64,000 nt of DNA from JABDJL01 sp963664065. GTDB taxonomy: Bacteria > Pseudomonadota > Gammaproteobacteria > Xanthomonadales > SZUA-36. Made by a program: the position numbers and the translations under genes. This document shows positions 17,284 to 24,815 of this stretch, one piece after another. Where the stretch lies: the NCBI GenBank assembly GCA_963664065.1, contig OY760942.1, positions 682,001 to 746,000 of the forward strand, written 5' to 3'. Under the pieces are notes generated by a model. That model saw only the letters and a list, made by a program, of their open reading frames with translations, was not told the DNA's origin and did no database searches. Position 1 is the first letter of the stretch, and the number at the start of each line of letters is the position of its first letter.

Positions 17284-17669
17284 TCATGGCAGCTGGATAG
17301 TGCCGCCTCCCGTTGAACCAGGGCCATTCCTGTTTTGGGAATCACGATAGAGGAGGACTGCTGACGCTGAAGCTCCCGGAGTTCTTCCATGGTTTGCTCC
17401 ACCGCCTGCTGGGCGGCTGTGCCGAATCCTTCAACCGCTGCCTGCAGCGAGTCGGCGGGAATTTCAAAATTCAATGGCAATGCTCCCCCGGGTATCATGA
17501 TTTGGGTTGCCTCGATGTACTGCACCTGGCGTGAGGTGTCGACATCACCGTTCGCGGTTACCGGTGTTAGCCGGTGTATGGTGCCGATGCGGTTGTCGGT
17601 AAACACCTCTTCCCGGCAGAGTCCTTCCGCATCCATCTGGATTTCCGGCGTTTGGCTTGCTTCTTCCAT
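17284..17669 (-). CDS. Conserved secreted-type protein of unknown function, probable frameshift near its end
   Basis: From ATG 17669 the frame gives PEIQMDAEGLCREEVF, IGTIHRLTPVTANGD, QYIEATQIMIPGGALPLNF, and a helix EQTMEELRELQRQQSSSIVIP, which I recall from uncharacterised gammaproteobacterial proteins. After about 17340 that frame runs on into the cyclophilin gene, while another frame gives NRNGPGSTGGGTIQLP and a TGA overlapping the cyclophilin ATG (17287-17284), the arrangement expected for two coupled genes. A one-base indel near 17340 is therefore likely. No signal peptide is found upstream in any minus frame, so the 5' end may also be damaged. Confidence 0.55.
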
Positions 17670-17825
17670 TCGTTCTTGTCCTGCTTCTGTCCTGCTTGGT
17701 ATTTGGGGCCGCAACGCGCGCTTTCCAACGCGTACGGCATGGATTGCAGTACCATAATGAACCACTGCTACGCCTTCAAGATAATATTGATATGGCAGCA
17801 GAACATCAGATTCGAGGTGAATTAA

Positions 17826-18614
17826 ATGATCAGGGTTTTTGTTTTGGCAGTTCTTTTGGGGAGTATGGATGTGGCAACAGCAGAAATTCAGACAGAAGAA
17901 GTAAGTTATTCCGGTGGCGGAGTTGAAATGAAAGGCTTTCTGGCCTGGGATGACAGCACGAAGAAGCAGCGCCCGGGAATCCTGGTGGTCCATGAATGGT
18001 GGGGACACAATGAATATCCACGCAAAAGGGCAAAGATGCTGGCAAGACTTGGATATACGGCACTGGCACTGGATATGTACGGTGATGGCAAGACCGCGGA
18101 ACATCCTGGTGATGCCGGTGCATTTATGACAGCCGTTATTCAGGATATGGAATCCGGGCGTGCGCGCTTTGAAGCCGCACACGAATTGCTCAAAAGCCAT
18201 CCTACGGTGGATGCTTCAAAGACCGGGGCAATTGGATACTGCTTTGGAGGCGGCGTAGTGCTGCACATGGCCCGAATGGGTTCAGACCTTGATGTGGTAG
18301 CATCATTTCATGGTAGTTTGCCCCTGGCCAACGCGCCCGGCGTTGAGAAAATGAACACCAGGGTAGTGGCATACAACGGCGAAGCAGACCCATTTTTATC
18401 CGCTAAAGCGATTGCTGCATTCAAAGCTGAAATGGAAGGTGCCGGGGCCGATTACGATTTCATTCAATTGCCTGGCGCAATACATGGCTTCAGCAACCCG
18501 GCCGCTACCGCTAACGGCGAAAAGTTTGGCATTCCACTAAAATACAGCCTGCTCGCGGATGAGGCTTCGTGGGCGCATATGCAGTTGGTTTTCAAACAGG
18601 CATTCGCTGACTGA
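17826..18614 (+). CDS. Secreted dienelactone hydrolase family protein
   Basis: 262 residues from ATG 17826, beginning with a Sec signal (VFVLAVLLGSMDVATAE). An alpha/beta-hydrolase of the DLH type follows: oxyanion region HEWWGHNEYPRKRA, nucleophile Cys in GAIGYCFGGGV, Asp in GEADPFL, and His in GAIHGFSNP. Cys as nucleophile is the DLH signature. Dienelactone hydrolase opens lactones in aromatic catabolism, but exported members like this have unknown substrates. The gene precedes the VOC gene by 10 bases and probably forms an operon with it and slyX. Confidence 0.9.
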   Translation: MIRVFVLAVLLGSMDVATAEIQTEEVSYSGGGVEMKGFLAWDDSTKKQRPGILVVHEWWGHNEYPRKRAKMLARLGYTALALDMYGDGKTAEHPGDAGAFMTAVIQDMESGRARFEAAHELLKSHPTVDASKTGAIGYCFGGGVVLHMARMGSDLDVVASFHGSLPLANAPGVEKMNTRVVAYNGEADPFLSAKAIAAFKAEMEGAGADYDFIQLPGAIHGFSNPAATANGEKFGIPLKYSLLADEASWAHMQLVFKQAFAD

Positions 18615-18624
18615 GGAACAGATC

Positions 18625-19029
18625 ATGGCAGAGCCTAAAGGTAGGGCAATCGGTGTGGGAGGCGTTTTTTTTCGAGCAAAAGATCCTGCCGTTCTGGGTG
18701 AGTGGTACCAGGAACACCTGGGCCTGGGGATAGAAAGCTGGGGTGAAACGCATGGAACCAGTTTCAATCCCGTGGACATGCCGGCCAATTCCTTCACCGT
18801 CTGGAGTGCGTTCTCCAGCAGTACAGAATATTTTGGGTCCTCCGGCCAGTCATTCATGATTAACCTCGTAGTTGATGACCTCGATGCAGCGTTGGCTAAC
18901 GTCGAAGCGGGAGGATGTGAAGTGATTCCTGAACGGGAAGAACACGATTTTGGCTGTTTCGGCTGGTTCGTTGATCCCGCGGGCAATCGAGTGGAGCTTT
19001 GGGAGCCACCTGCGAGGCTGCCGGAGTGA
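18625..19029 (+). CDS. VOC (glyoxalase/bleomycin-resistance) family protein
   Basis: 134 residues from ATG 18625 (ribosome site GAGGAAC, over the previous stop). It has two VOC beta-alpha-beta units: VGGVFFRAKDPAVLGEWY, then INLVVDDLDAALANVEAGG and the closing metal-site strand GNRVELWEPP. The first metal ligand position is not a clear His, so metal binding is unsure. It overlaps slyX by GTGA (19026-19029). Substrate unknown. Confidence 0.85.
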   Translation: MAEPKGRAIGVGGVFFRAKDPAVLGEWYQEHLGLGIESWGETHGTSFNPVDMPANSFTVWSAFSSSTEYFGSSGQSFMINLVVDDLDAALANVEAGGCEVIPEREEHDFGCFGWFVDPAGNRVELWEPPARLPE

Positions 19030-19256
19030 GCGGTGACGATCAAAAGACGCTCGAACGCTTGCATGAACTGGAAAACCAGATGGCTTTTCAGGACGAACTA
19101 CATGGCCAACTCAATGACATAGTTGCCCGCCAGGATCGTGAGATAAGAGAACTCAAACAGCAACTCCTGGCCCTGTCACGGCGTCTGAAAGAGGTCGGCG
19201 AAGCACTACCCGGTGAAGTTTCTGGTTCAGGGGATGAGCCACCACCGCATTACTGA
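19026..19256 (+). CDS. slyX: SlyX family protein
   Basis: About 76 residues from GTG 19026, sharing bases with the stop of the VOC gene. It is almost entirely coiled coil: ERLHELENQMAFQDELHGQ, then IVARQDREIRELKQQLLALS and the conserved GEALPGE and C-terminal PPPHY of SlyX proteins. SlyX is a small cytoplasmic protein of unclear function found widely in gammaproteobacteria. Coupled translation with the VOC gene is likely. Confidence 0.88.
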   Translation: MSGDDQKTLERLHELENQMAFQDELHGQLNDIVARQDREIRELKQQLLALSRRLKEVGEALPGEVSGSGDEPPPHY

Positions 19257-19324
19257 CTGTTGTGGAATTCAAACAAAGAAAGCTTTCCCGGAATGCCACA
19301 TATAGTCAATTGGCAGGAGCATTT

Positions 19325-20326
19325 CTAGTAGGGTAATTGCAAAGGCAGTTCCTGCATTCGTCCCAGTTGTTCCCTGAGGTTAAGCACCATGTCTTCCCAG
19401 TACCGTGGCTCACCAAACCACGGGAAGGCGATGGGGAATGCGGGGTCTTCCCAGCGGCGGGCCAGCCAGGCTGAATGGTGAAGCATACGAAGGGTGCGCA
19501 GAGCTTCGATCAAGTTAAGTTCAGCCAGGTTGAGATGGTAAAACTCGCGGTATCCATCAAGTATGTCCTTCATCTGCACAGCCATTTCCTCTGAATCACC
19601 CGATAGCAGCATCCAAAGGTCCTGTATTGCCGGACCTGACTGGCAATCGTCCAGGTCAACAAAGAACGGCCCATCGCGCCACAGTATGTTGCCCGGGTGG
19701 CAATCACCATGCAGGCGGATGTTTTCAATATTGCCGGCCCGTGAATACGCAGCTTCAATAGTGACCATCAGGTCTCGTGACAAGGTGGCAAAAGCGTTTT
19801 CTATATGCGGCGGTAGCCAGTTGTCCTTGAGTATTGTGTCTATGGATTCACGACCAAAACGGTCGGGCGTCAGGCCAGGCCGATGGTTAAATGCACGGCT
19901 GGATCCAACCGCATGCAGTCGACCCATAAAACGGCCAAGCCACTGGCGTGTTTCTTTCCGGTCCAGTTCCGGCGCATGGCCTCCCCGGCGTTCAAACACG
20001 GAGAACCGGAAGCCGTCGTGATGGTGTAGCGTTTGGTTTCCGATCATCATGGGCGGGATCAGCGGCACTTCCGCTTCGGTTATTTCGATCGAAAACTGGT
20101 GTTCCTCCAGAATTTGCTCATCTGACCAACGACCCGGCCGGTAAAACTTCGCAATCACCGGTGCCGCTTCTTCCAAACCTATTTGATAAACACGATTTTC
20201 ATAACTGTTCAGTGCCAACAGCCGACCGTCGCATAGCAGGCCGGTCGACTCAATGGCCTGGATGACCGTGTCCGGATCAAGTTTATAGTAGGGCGTACTT
20301 GCGTTATCGTTGTGATTCATGAGCAT
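19325..20326 (-). CDS. srkA: Stress response kinase SrkA (YihE/RdoA)
   Basis: 333 residues from ATG 20326 (ATG 20320 is also possible). It has the ABC1/APH-like kinase fold: NRVYQIGLEEAAPVIAKFYR (Lys loop), catalytic loop IRLHGDCHPGNILW, and metal-binding FVDLDDC. The FPWFGEPRYWEDM ending is typical for SrkA. This Ser/Thr kinase counters stress-induced death, in E. coli linked with the Cpx response. It stands alone, with no dsbA next to it as in E. coli. Length is normal. Confidence 0.93.
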   Translation of the reverse strand: MLMNHNDNASTPYYKLDPDTVIQAIESTGLLCDGRLLALNSYENRVYQIGLEEAAPVIAKFYRPGRWSDEQILEEHQFSIEITEAEVPLIPPMMIGNQTLHHHDGFRFSVFERRGGHAPELDRKETRQWLGRFMGRLHAVGSSRAFNHRPGLTPDRFGRESIDTILKDNWLPPHIENAFATLSRDLMVTIEAAYSRAGNIENIRLHGDCHPGNILWRDGPFFVDLDDCQSGPAIQDLWMLLSGDSEEMAVQMKDILDGYREFYHLNLAELNLIEALRTLRMLHHSAWLARRWEDPAFPIAFPWFGEPRYWEDMVLNLREQLGRMQELPLQLPY

Positions 20327-20514
20327 GGCTGGGTGGACACACTCTGCATGATATAGGACTTGTCCCCGAAGGAGTACCTGGGTCCTGTGAAAGAGAAATT
20401 CTTACGTCCTGGTGAAAATTTCATCAGATTTTCGGTAAAAAGAACCCCGTTTCCATTTTGTATCGCATAGAATAAGTCGTCCAGGCAAGGCTCCACCTTT
20501 CATGATCCACTTCC

Positions 20515-21345
20515 ATGAGTAACGACACCAAAAACCTCGCATTATTTTGTGATTTCGAGAATATTGCGCTTGGCGTTCGCGATGCCCGCTATGCCCGTTT
20601 TGATATCGACGAAGTGCTGGAACGACTGCTGGTCAAGGGCAACATCGTGGTTAAAAAGGCCTACTGTGACTGGGAACGGTACAAGGATTTCAAACACGCT
20701 ATGCACGAGGCTTCCTTTGAGCTGATCGAGATACCACACCGTCGCCAAAGTGGCAAAAATTCAGCCGACATCCGTATGGTCGTGGACGCCCTCGACCTGT
20801 GTTACACCAAGTCGCACGTTGATACCTTCGTGGTCATTAGTGGTGATTCCGACTTTTCACCGCTGGTTTCAAAATTGCGCGAAAACAACAAGGAAGTCAT
20901 TGGTGTTGGTGTCAAGGAATCAACCTCGGACCTGCTTATCGCGAATTGTGATGAATTTATCTATTACGAAGATATTGTGCGCAAGACTTCACGCCGAAAA
21001 CCGCATAAGAAGAAAACCATCGGCAAGAAGGAAGCTGGTGACCAGGAGAGCAACGGGGTGGCCAATGGTAGTTCACACAATGCCGAAGAAAGAGCTCAGC
21101 AGGCATATGACCTGGTGCTTGAGACACTGGAAGATATTTTTAGTGAACGTGGAGAAGAGTCCCAGGTATGGGGTTCTATGGTCAAGCAGGCACTGAAGCG
21201 GCGCAAGCCAAGCTTCAGTGAAAGTTATCATGGTTTTCGCTCGTTCGGTATGCTGCTTGAGGATATGGAAAAGCGTGAACTCCTGTCACTCGAGCACGAC
21301 CAGAAATCCGGTGGCTACGTGATAAAAAGTTATTCAGGCGACTAA
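20515..21345 (+). CDS. NYN-domain RNase with C-terminal LOTUS/OST-HTH domain
   Basis: 276 residues from ATG 20515. The N-terminal NYN (PIN-like) domain has ALFCDFENIALG, the RQSGKNSADIRMVVDAL motif and FVVISGDSDFSPLV, giving the conserved Asp set for metal-dependent RNA cleavage. A basic linker (SRRKPHKKKTIGKKE) follows, then a winged-helix OST-HTH/LOTUS domain (GSMVKQALKRRKPSFSESYH, then GFRSFGMLLEDMEKRELL). This domain pair is well known in bacteria and in MARF1-like eukaryotic RNases. RNA target unknown; monocistronic. Confidence 0.9.
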   Translation: MSNDTKNLALFCDFENIALGVRDARYARFDIDEVLERLLVKGNIVVKKAYCDWERYKDFKHAMHEASFELIEIPHRRQSGKNSADIRMVVDALDLCYTKSHVDTFVVISGDSDFSPLVSKLRENNKEVIGVGVKESTSDLLIANCDEFIYYEDIVRKTSRRKPHKKKTIGKKEAGDQESNGVANGSSHNAEERAQQAYDLVLETLEDIFSERGEESQVWGSMVKQALKRRKPSFSESYHGFRSFGMLLEDMEKRELLSLEHDQKSGGYVIKSYSGD

Positions 21346-21428
21346 GCCGCATATTTCATAAAGGGATCAGGAATTCCGGTCGCTCGTTTAAACAGGCGGG
21401 ACGACTTGATTTTTTGCTCCATAAAAGA

Positions 21429-21454
21429 AAAGACCCGGCATCCGCGGGTCTTTT
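21429..21454. terminator. Bidirectional rho-independent terminator after the NYN gene
   Basis: Stem AAAGACCCG/CGGGTCTTT (21429-21437, 21445-21453) with a 7-base loop, A-rich before and TTTT after. It follows the NYN gene by 83 bases. Confidence 0.85.
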
Positions 21455-22116
21455 CCGATTGTGGCCACCTGATTGAACAGTTGAGCCACCATCCCCCAGA
21501 ACTGGCCAGTCAGCAATACCCCTTGGCTTCCTGGCCCAATCAACTTTCTCCCCGGATACTTTGCTCAATTTAATTTAAAATCTAAATCAAGCAATTCTCA
21601 CGGTCGCTTTCTAATAAAGCCCCGCCCCTTTGCCGACATAAGCCAGCCAATCTACCGGGTGGCGATTAATTTAGTTTGTGGATTACTCCACGCAGTCCAC
21701 CGCAACCTGTATAGCATCTTTGCTGATTGAAAATTGTCAATATAGTCAGCAGTTAAAATCATCTGAAAACTTTATTTCCGCAGTAAAGATGTTCCGGTTC
21801 TTCGCCTGCAATCGACAACTCTATCTGGAGGTCTGATTGTGATTTCTTCTTCAAATTCATTTGCGAAGTAGCGATTTCCTTTGATAATCCCGAAATCCTT
21901 TCGGGGTTTTCAATAATATATGTGCAAGAATCAGGCCGAACCGCCCGTTGGATCATGTTTTGTTGTATTTACAGCAGGTTAACGAATTATCTATGATGCT
22001 TTAGAGCGCAATTGCTTCTGAAAATGTGCCAAATTACGTCGTATAGATGACAATATTTGTCACCCGGTTAAATATATTGCAAGCTTTACGGCTAAAAACT
22101 GACCTGAACATGCGGC
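21455..22116. other. AT-rich intergenic region, possible small RNA
   Basis: No coding frame here is supported. A strong terminator lies inside it (21889-21910, plus strand) with no upstream protein gene, so a short transcript starting around 21760 is possible. A 65-residue minus-strand frame (21759-21956) has no family features. Confidence 0.35.
21889..21910 (+). terminator. Orphan rho-independent terminator
   Basis: Perfect stem CCCGAAA/TTTCGGG (21889-21895, 21899-21905) with TCC loop, followed by GTTTTC. It is not preceded by a protein gene on the plus strand. Confidence 0.65.
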
Positions 22117-23028
22117 TTAGAGTGGTTCCAGCCAGTTCCAACGGTCATTGGTTCTACCGTCAAACAATCCAAAAAAAGCGTCCTGAAGTTGTGCTGTGAG
22201 CGGCCCTTTACCGCCATTTCCAATCACCATGTGGTCAATCTGTTTTACCGGAGTGATTTCGACAGCGGTGCCGGTCATGAATACTTCATCAGCAGCGTAA
22301 AGCTGCTCTCTTGAAATAGCTTGCTCTGAAACACTCATACCGAGTGAAGATGCGAGTTCGATCGCAGTATCGCGGGTTATGCCACCGAGAATAGATGAGG
22401 AAACCGGCGGGGTAAGAATTTTTCCTTTACGAATGACAAATACATTCTCTCCCGCGCCTTCGCTGAGCAATCCGTCCACACCCAATGCGATGCCTTCCTG
22501 AAAGCCGCGGTCTCGTGCTTCGAAACCAATGAGCTGGCTGGACAGGTAATTTCCACCTGCTTTTACGCCAACAGGCATGGTATTGGGCGCAAGTCGCTGC
22601 CAGGATGATATGCAGGCGTCAATGCCGTTTTTCAGCCCTTCGTCACCCATGTATGCACCCCAACTGGTTACCATGATTGATACATCAACGGTGTCCATGT
22701 CATTTGGAATGACACCAAGACCGCAATCACCGCGGAATACGATCGGGCGCAGGTAGGCGCTGCTTAATCCGCTGGCCTTGACTGTTTCACGGCAAGCGGC
22801 ATGCATTTCCTCTTTTGTATAGGAAAGTGGAATACGGTACACCGAGGCGGACCAGTACAAGCGGTCAAGGTGATCACTGAGGCGGAATACCCGTGTTCCT
22901 TCCGATGTGTCATAGGCACGGATACCTTCAAAAACGGAGGAACCATAGTGCAGTGCGTGAGACCTGACATGGACCTTACAATCATCAAATGGACGCAACT
23001 TGCCGTTAAACCAGACCTGGTATTCCAT
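22117..23028 (-). CDS. ilvE: Branched-chain amino acid aminotransferase
   Basis: 303 residues from ATG 23028. Class IV PLP aminotransferase: VWFNGKLRPFDDCKVHVRSH, LHYGSSVFEGIRAY, the PLP Lys in PVGVKAGGNYLSSQ, and the signature GLLSEGAGENVFVIRKGKI, then GGITRD and DEVFMTGTAVEITPV. It reversibly transaminates leucine, isoleucine and valine with 2-oxoglutarate. A longer frame to 23106 exists but the start used here fits the family, which begins close to the WFNGK motif. It stands alone and diverges from the pirin gene. Confidence 0.93.
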   Translation of the reverse strand: MEYQVWFNGKLRPFDDCKVHVRSHALHYGSSVFEGIRAYDTSEGTRVFRLSDHLDRLYWSASVYRIPLSYTKEEMHAACRETVKASGLSSAYLRPIVFRGDCGLGVIPNDMDTVDVSIMVTSWGAYMGDEGLKNGIDACISSWQRLAPNTMPVGVKAGGNYLSSQLIGFEARDRGFQEGIALGVDGLLSEGAGENVFVIRKGKILTPPVSSSILGGITRDTAIELASSLGMSVSEQAISREQLYAADEVFMTGTAVEITPVKQIDHMVIGNGGKGPLTAQLQDAFFGLFDGRTNDRWNWLEPL

Positions 23029-23125
23029 GCTGTTATTCACTCTGGGTTGTTCACGCTGGCCCGGAAATTTCATCACGGGTCCGGAAAGTATCGGTCTTAG
23101 GGGCATCGAAGATCAAGTCTGTATT

Positions 23126-23148
23126 ATGGTAAATATGGGGGTTACCAT
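23126..23148. promoter_or_regulatory. Inverted repeat in the ilvE/pirin divergent spacer
   Basis: ATGGTAA/TTACCAT (23126-23132 and 23142-23148) separated by nine bases, 19 bases before the pirin start. Candidate operator for the pirin-CDF-Kef set; the regulator is unknown. Confidence 0.4.
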
Positions 23149-23166
23149 GATCCATGGAGAAGCTTA

Positions 23167-23874
23167 ATGATAGAAATTAGAAGGGCCGCGGATCGCGGTT
23201 ATGCAGAACGAAGCTGGCTGAAAAGCTGGCATAGCTTTTCGTTTGCGGATTACTACGATCCTGATCATATGAAATTTGGTCATCTGCGCGTTATCAATGA
23301 TGACATCATTGCGGCGTCAGGAGGATTCCCCACCCACCCGCACAAGGATATGGAAATCATCAGCTATGTGCTTGAAGGCTCGCTGGAGCATAAGGATTCT
23401 ATGGGAAATGGTTCGGTGATGCGGCCTGGCGAAGTGCAGCGAATGAGCGCAGGCACAGGTGTTGCCCATAGCGAATTCAACCCTTCTGAATCCGAGCATA
23501 CCCGACTGTTGCAGATCTGGATTGTTCCCGATCGCCCGGGTCACGATACCGGCTATGAACAAAAAGTGTTTCCCGAACATGAGAAGCGCGGCAAGTTCAG
23601 GTTGGTCGTTTCCCGGGACGGCAAGGACAATTCAGTCTCCATGAATCAGGATGTGAATATCCACGCGGCACTCATAGATGGTGACGAGCGTATCAGTTTC
23701 GAATTGGATCAGGGGCGAAAAGTGTGGCTGCAGGTCGCACGGGGCAACCTGCAGGTCAATGGCCTTGGGATTGAAACAGGTGATGGTGCAGCAGTGATGA
23801 AGGAAGACCTGCTGGAGTTCACAAACCCTGTAGATGCGGAAATACTTCTTTTTGATATGGCTTACGGGGCCTGA
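23167..23874 (+). CDS. Pirin family protein (YhhW-like)
   Basis: 235 residues from ATG 23167. Bicupin with the pirin metal site: PTHPHKDMEIISYVLEGSLE, HKDSMGNG, and RMSAGTGVAHSEFNPS. E. coli YhhW of this type has quercetin 2,3-dioxygenase activity and binds a metal. The start is typical (IEIRRAADRGYAE). The next gene follows after four bases, so it is co-transcribed with a metal efflux protein, suggesting metal or redox stress. Confidence 0.92.
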   Translation: MIEIRRAADRGYAERSWLKSWHSFSFADYYDPDHMKFGHLRVINDDIIAASGGFPTHPHKDMEIISYVLEGSLEHKDSMGNGSVMRPGEVQRMSAGTGVAHSEFNPSESEHTRLLQIWIVPDRPGHDTGYEQKVFPEHEKRGKFRLVVSRDGKDNSVSMNQDVNIHAALIDGDERISFELDQGRKVWLQVARGNLQVNGLGIETGDGAAVMKEDLLEFTNPVDAEILLFDMAYGA

Positions 23875-23878
23875 TTGA

Positions 23879-24793
23879 GTGAACCGGCAAGCAGATCACC
23901 ACCACCATCATGCAGCGCCGAATTACAACCGCGCGTTTGCTATCGGTGTAACACTCAATATTATCTTTGTTCTGGTCGAGGTTTATTACGGCCTGGTCGC
24001 AAATTCGCTCGCATTACTCACTGACGCGGGGCACAACATCAGTGATGTCCTATGCCTGTTGCTGGCCTGGGGTGCAGCGGCCCTGGCAACAAGGCGGCCG
24101 TCAGCGCGACGCACCTATGGCTATTCCCGCGCCACCATCCTGGCTTCATTGGCCAGCGGTTTGTTATTGCTGGCCGCAGTCGGTGCAATTGCCTGGGAAG
24201 CGATAGGCCGGTTTGTACAGCCCGTAGTGCCCGCGGGTAGCACGATTATGGTGGTGGCAGGAGTGGGTGTGGTTATCAATACCGTCACCGCGCTGATGTT
24301 TATCGGGGGTAAAGACGACGACCTTAATATTCGCGGCGCCTTTTTACACATGGCAGCAGATGCTGCTGTATCTCTTGGCGTGTTGCTTTCCGGTGCAATC
24401 ATATGGAAGTACGGCCTGGCCTGGGTTGATCCGCTCATCAGCCTGGTCATTGCCGGTGTCATATTCTTCTCTACCTGGAACCTGATGCGTGATTCTGCCA
24501 ACCTGGCCGTAGATGCTGTCCCGCCTAATGTTGACCCGGAAAAGGTCCGGGTTTTCCTGACTTCCCGGCCCGGCGTAAGTGATATTCACGATCTGCACAT
24601 TTGGGCCCTGAGCACCACGGACAATGCCTTGACAGCACACCTGGTGATGCCCGAGATCCCGGGGGAGGATGCGTTTCTTCATCAACTGACTGAGCAATTG
24701 AAGCAACAATACAATATTGATCATGCAACCATTCAAATCGAACGTGGGGACGGGGATGTGGATTGCCACCAGTCTCTGGATTGCGCTGAATAA
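23879..24793 (+). CDS. Cation diffusion facilitator (CzcD/ZitB-like) metal efflux protein
   Basis: 304 residues from GTG 23879, four bases after the pirin stop. A His-rich N-terminus (ADHHHHHAAP) is followed by six helices with the metal sites LLTDAGHNISDVL and FLHMAADAAVSLG, then a cytoplasmic domain (SDIHDLHIWALSTTDNALTA). The HxxxD pairs match zinc-type CDF transporters that swap Zn2+ or related metals for protons across the inner membrane. Specificity beyond that is not decided by sequence. Confidence 0.92.
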   Translation: MNRQADHHHHHAAPNYNRAFAIGVTLNIIFVLVEVYYGLVANSLALLTDAGHNISDVLCLLLAWGAAALATRRPSARRTYGYSRATILASLASGLLLLAAVGAIAWEAIGRFVQPVVPAGSTIMVVAGVGVVINTVTALMFIGGKDDDLNIRGAFLHMAADAAVSLGVLLSGAIIWKYGLAWVDPLISLVIAGVIFFSTWNLMRDSANLAVDAVPPNVDPEKVRVFLTSRPGVSDIHDLHIWALSTTDNALTAHLVMPEIPGEDAFLHQLTEQLKQQYNIDHATIQIERGDGDVDCHQSLDCAE

Positions 24794-24815
24794 CAACATG
24801 CAAGGATAGACATTC

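Larger units (their letters stand above)
14666..17287 (-). pseudogene. Periplasmic cyclophilin-type peptidyl-prolyl isomerase, split by an IS1595-family element
   Basis: The 5' exon-like piece (17287-17171) encodes a Sec signal (LVLFGLTICTWFAVPVAAQDD) and LVWWQLNPEE. The remaining piece (15428-14666) continues with EEPVYMQIGEGEVVFEL, then the cyclophilin core: FYRVIEGFVAQGGDE, ARNNEPDSGSTDFYI and LTIFGRVVHGMDVVQRI. Removing 15429-17170 and one GGAAGAG copy restores one continuous frame, Q-L-N-P-E-E-P-V-Y-M. The intact protein, about 290 residues, would catalyse proline isomerisation in the periplasm. The 3' piece keeps an ATG-like start inside the element's end, but without a signal peptide it could not be exported. 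Confidence 0.9.

Noticed and set aside
17657..17926. Plus-strand frame with a signal-like start (LLPFVLVLLLSCLVFG)
   Set aside because: It starts with TTG, overlaps the hydrolase start out of frame and shows no family; the hydrophobic look comes from the opposite strand's charged codons.
17202..18200. 332-residue minus-strand frame spanning the dienelactone hydrolase and the secreted gene
   Set aside because: Only its lower part (to about 17669) has conserved sequence; the upper part is antisense to the hydrolase.
21759..21956. 65-residue minus-strand frame
   Set aside because: No ribosome site or family features; it crosses the terminator hairpin.
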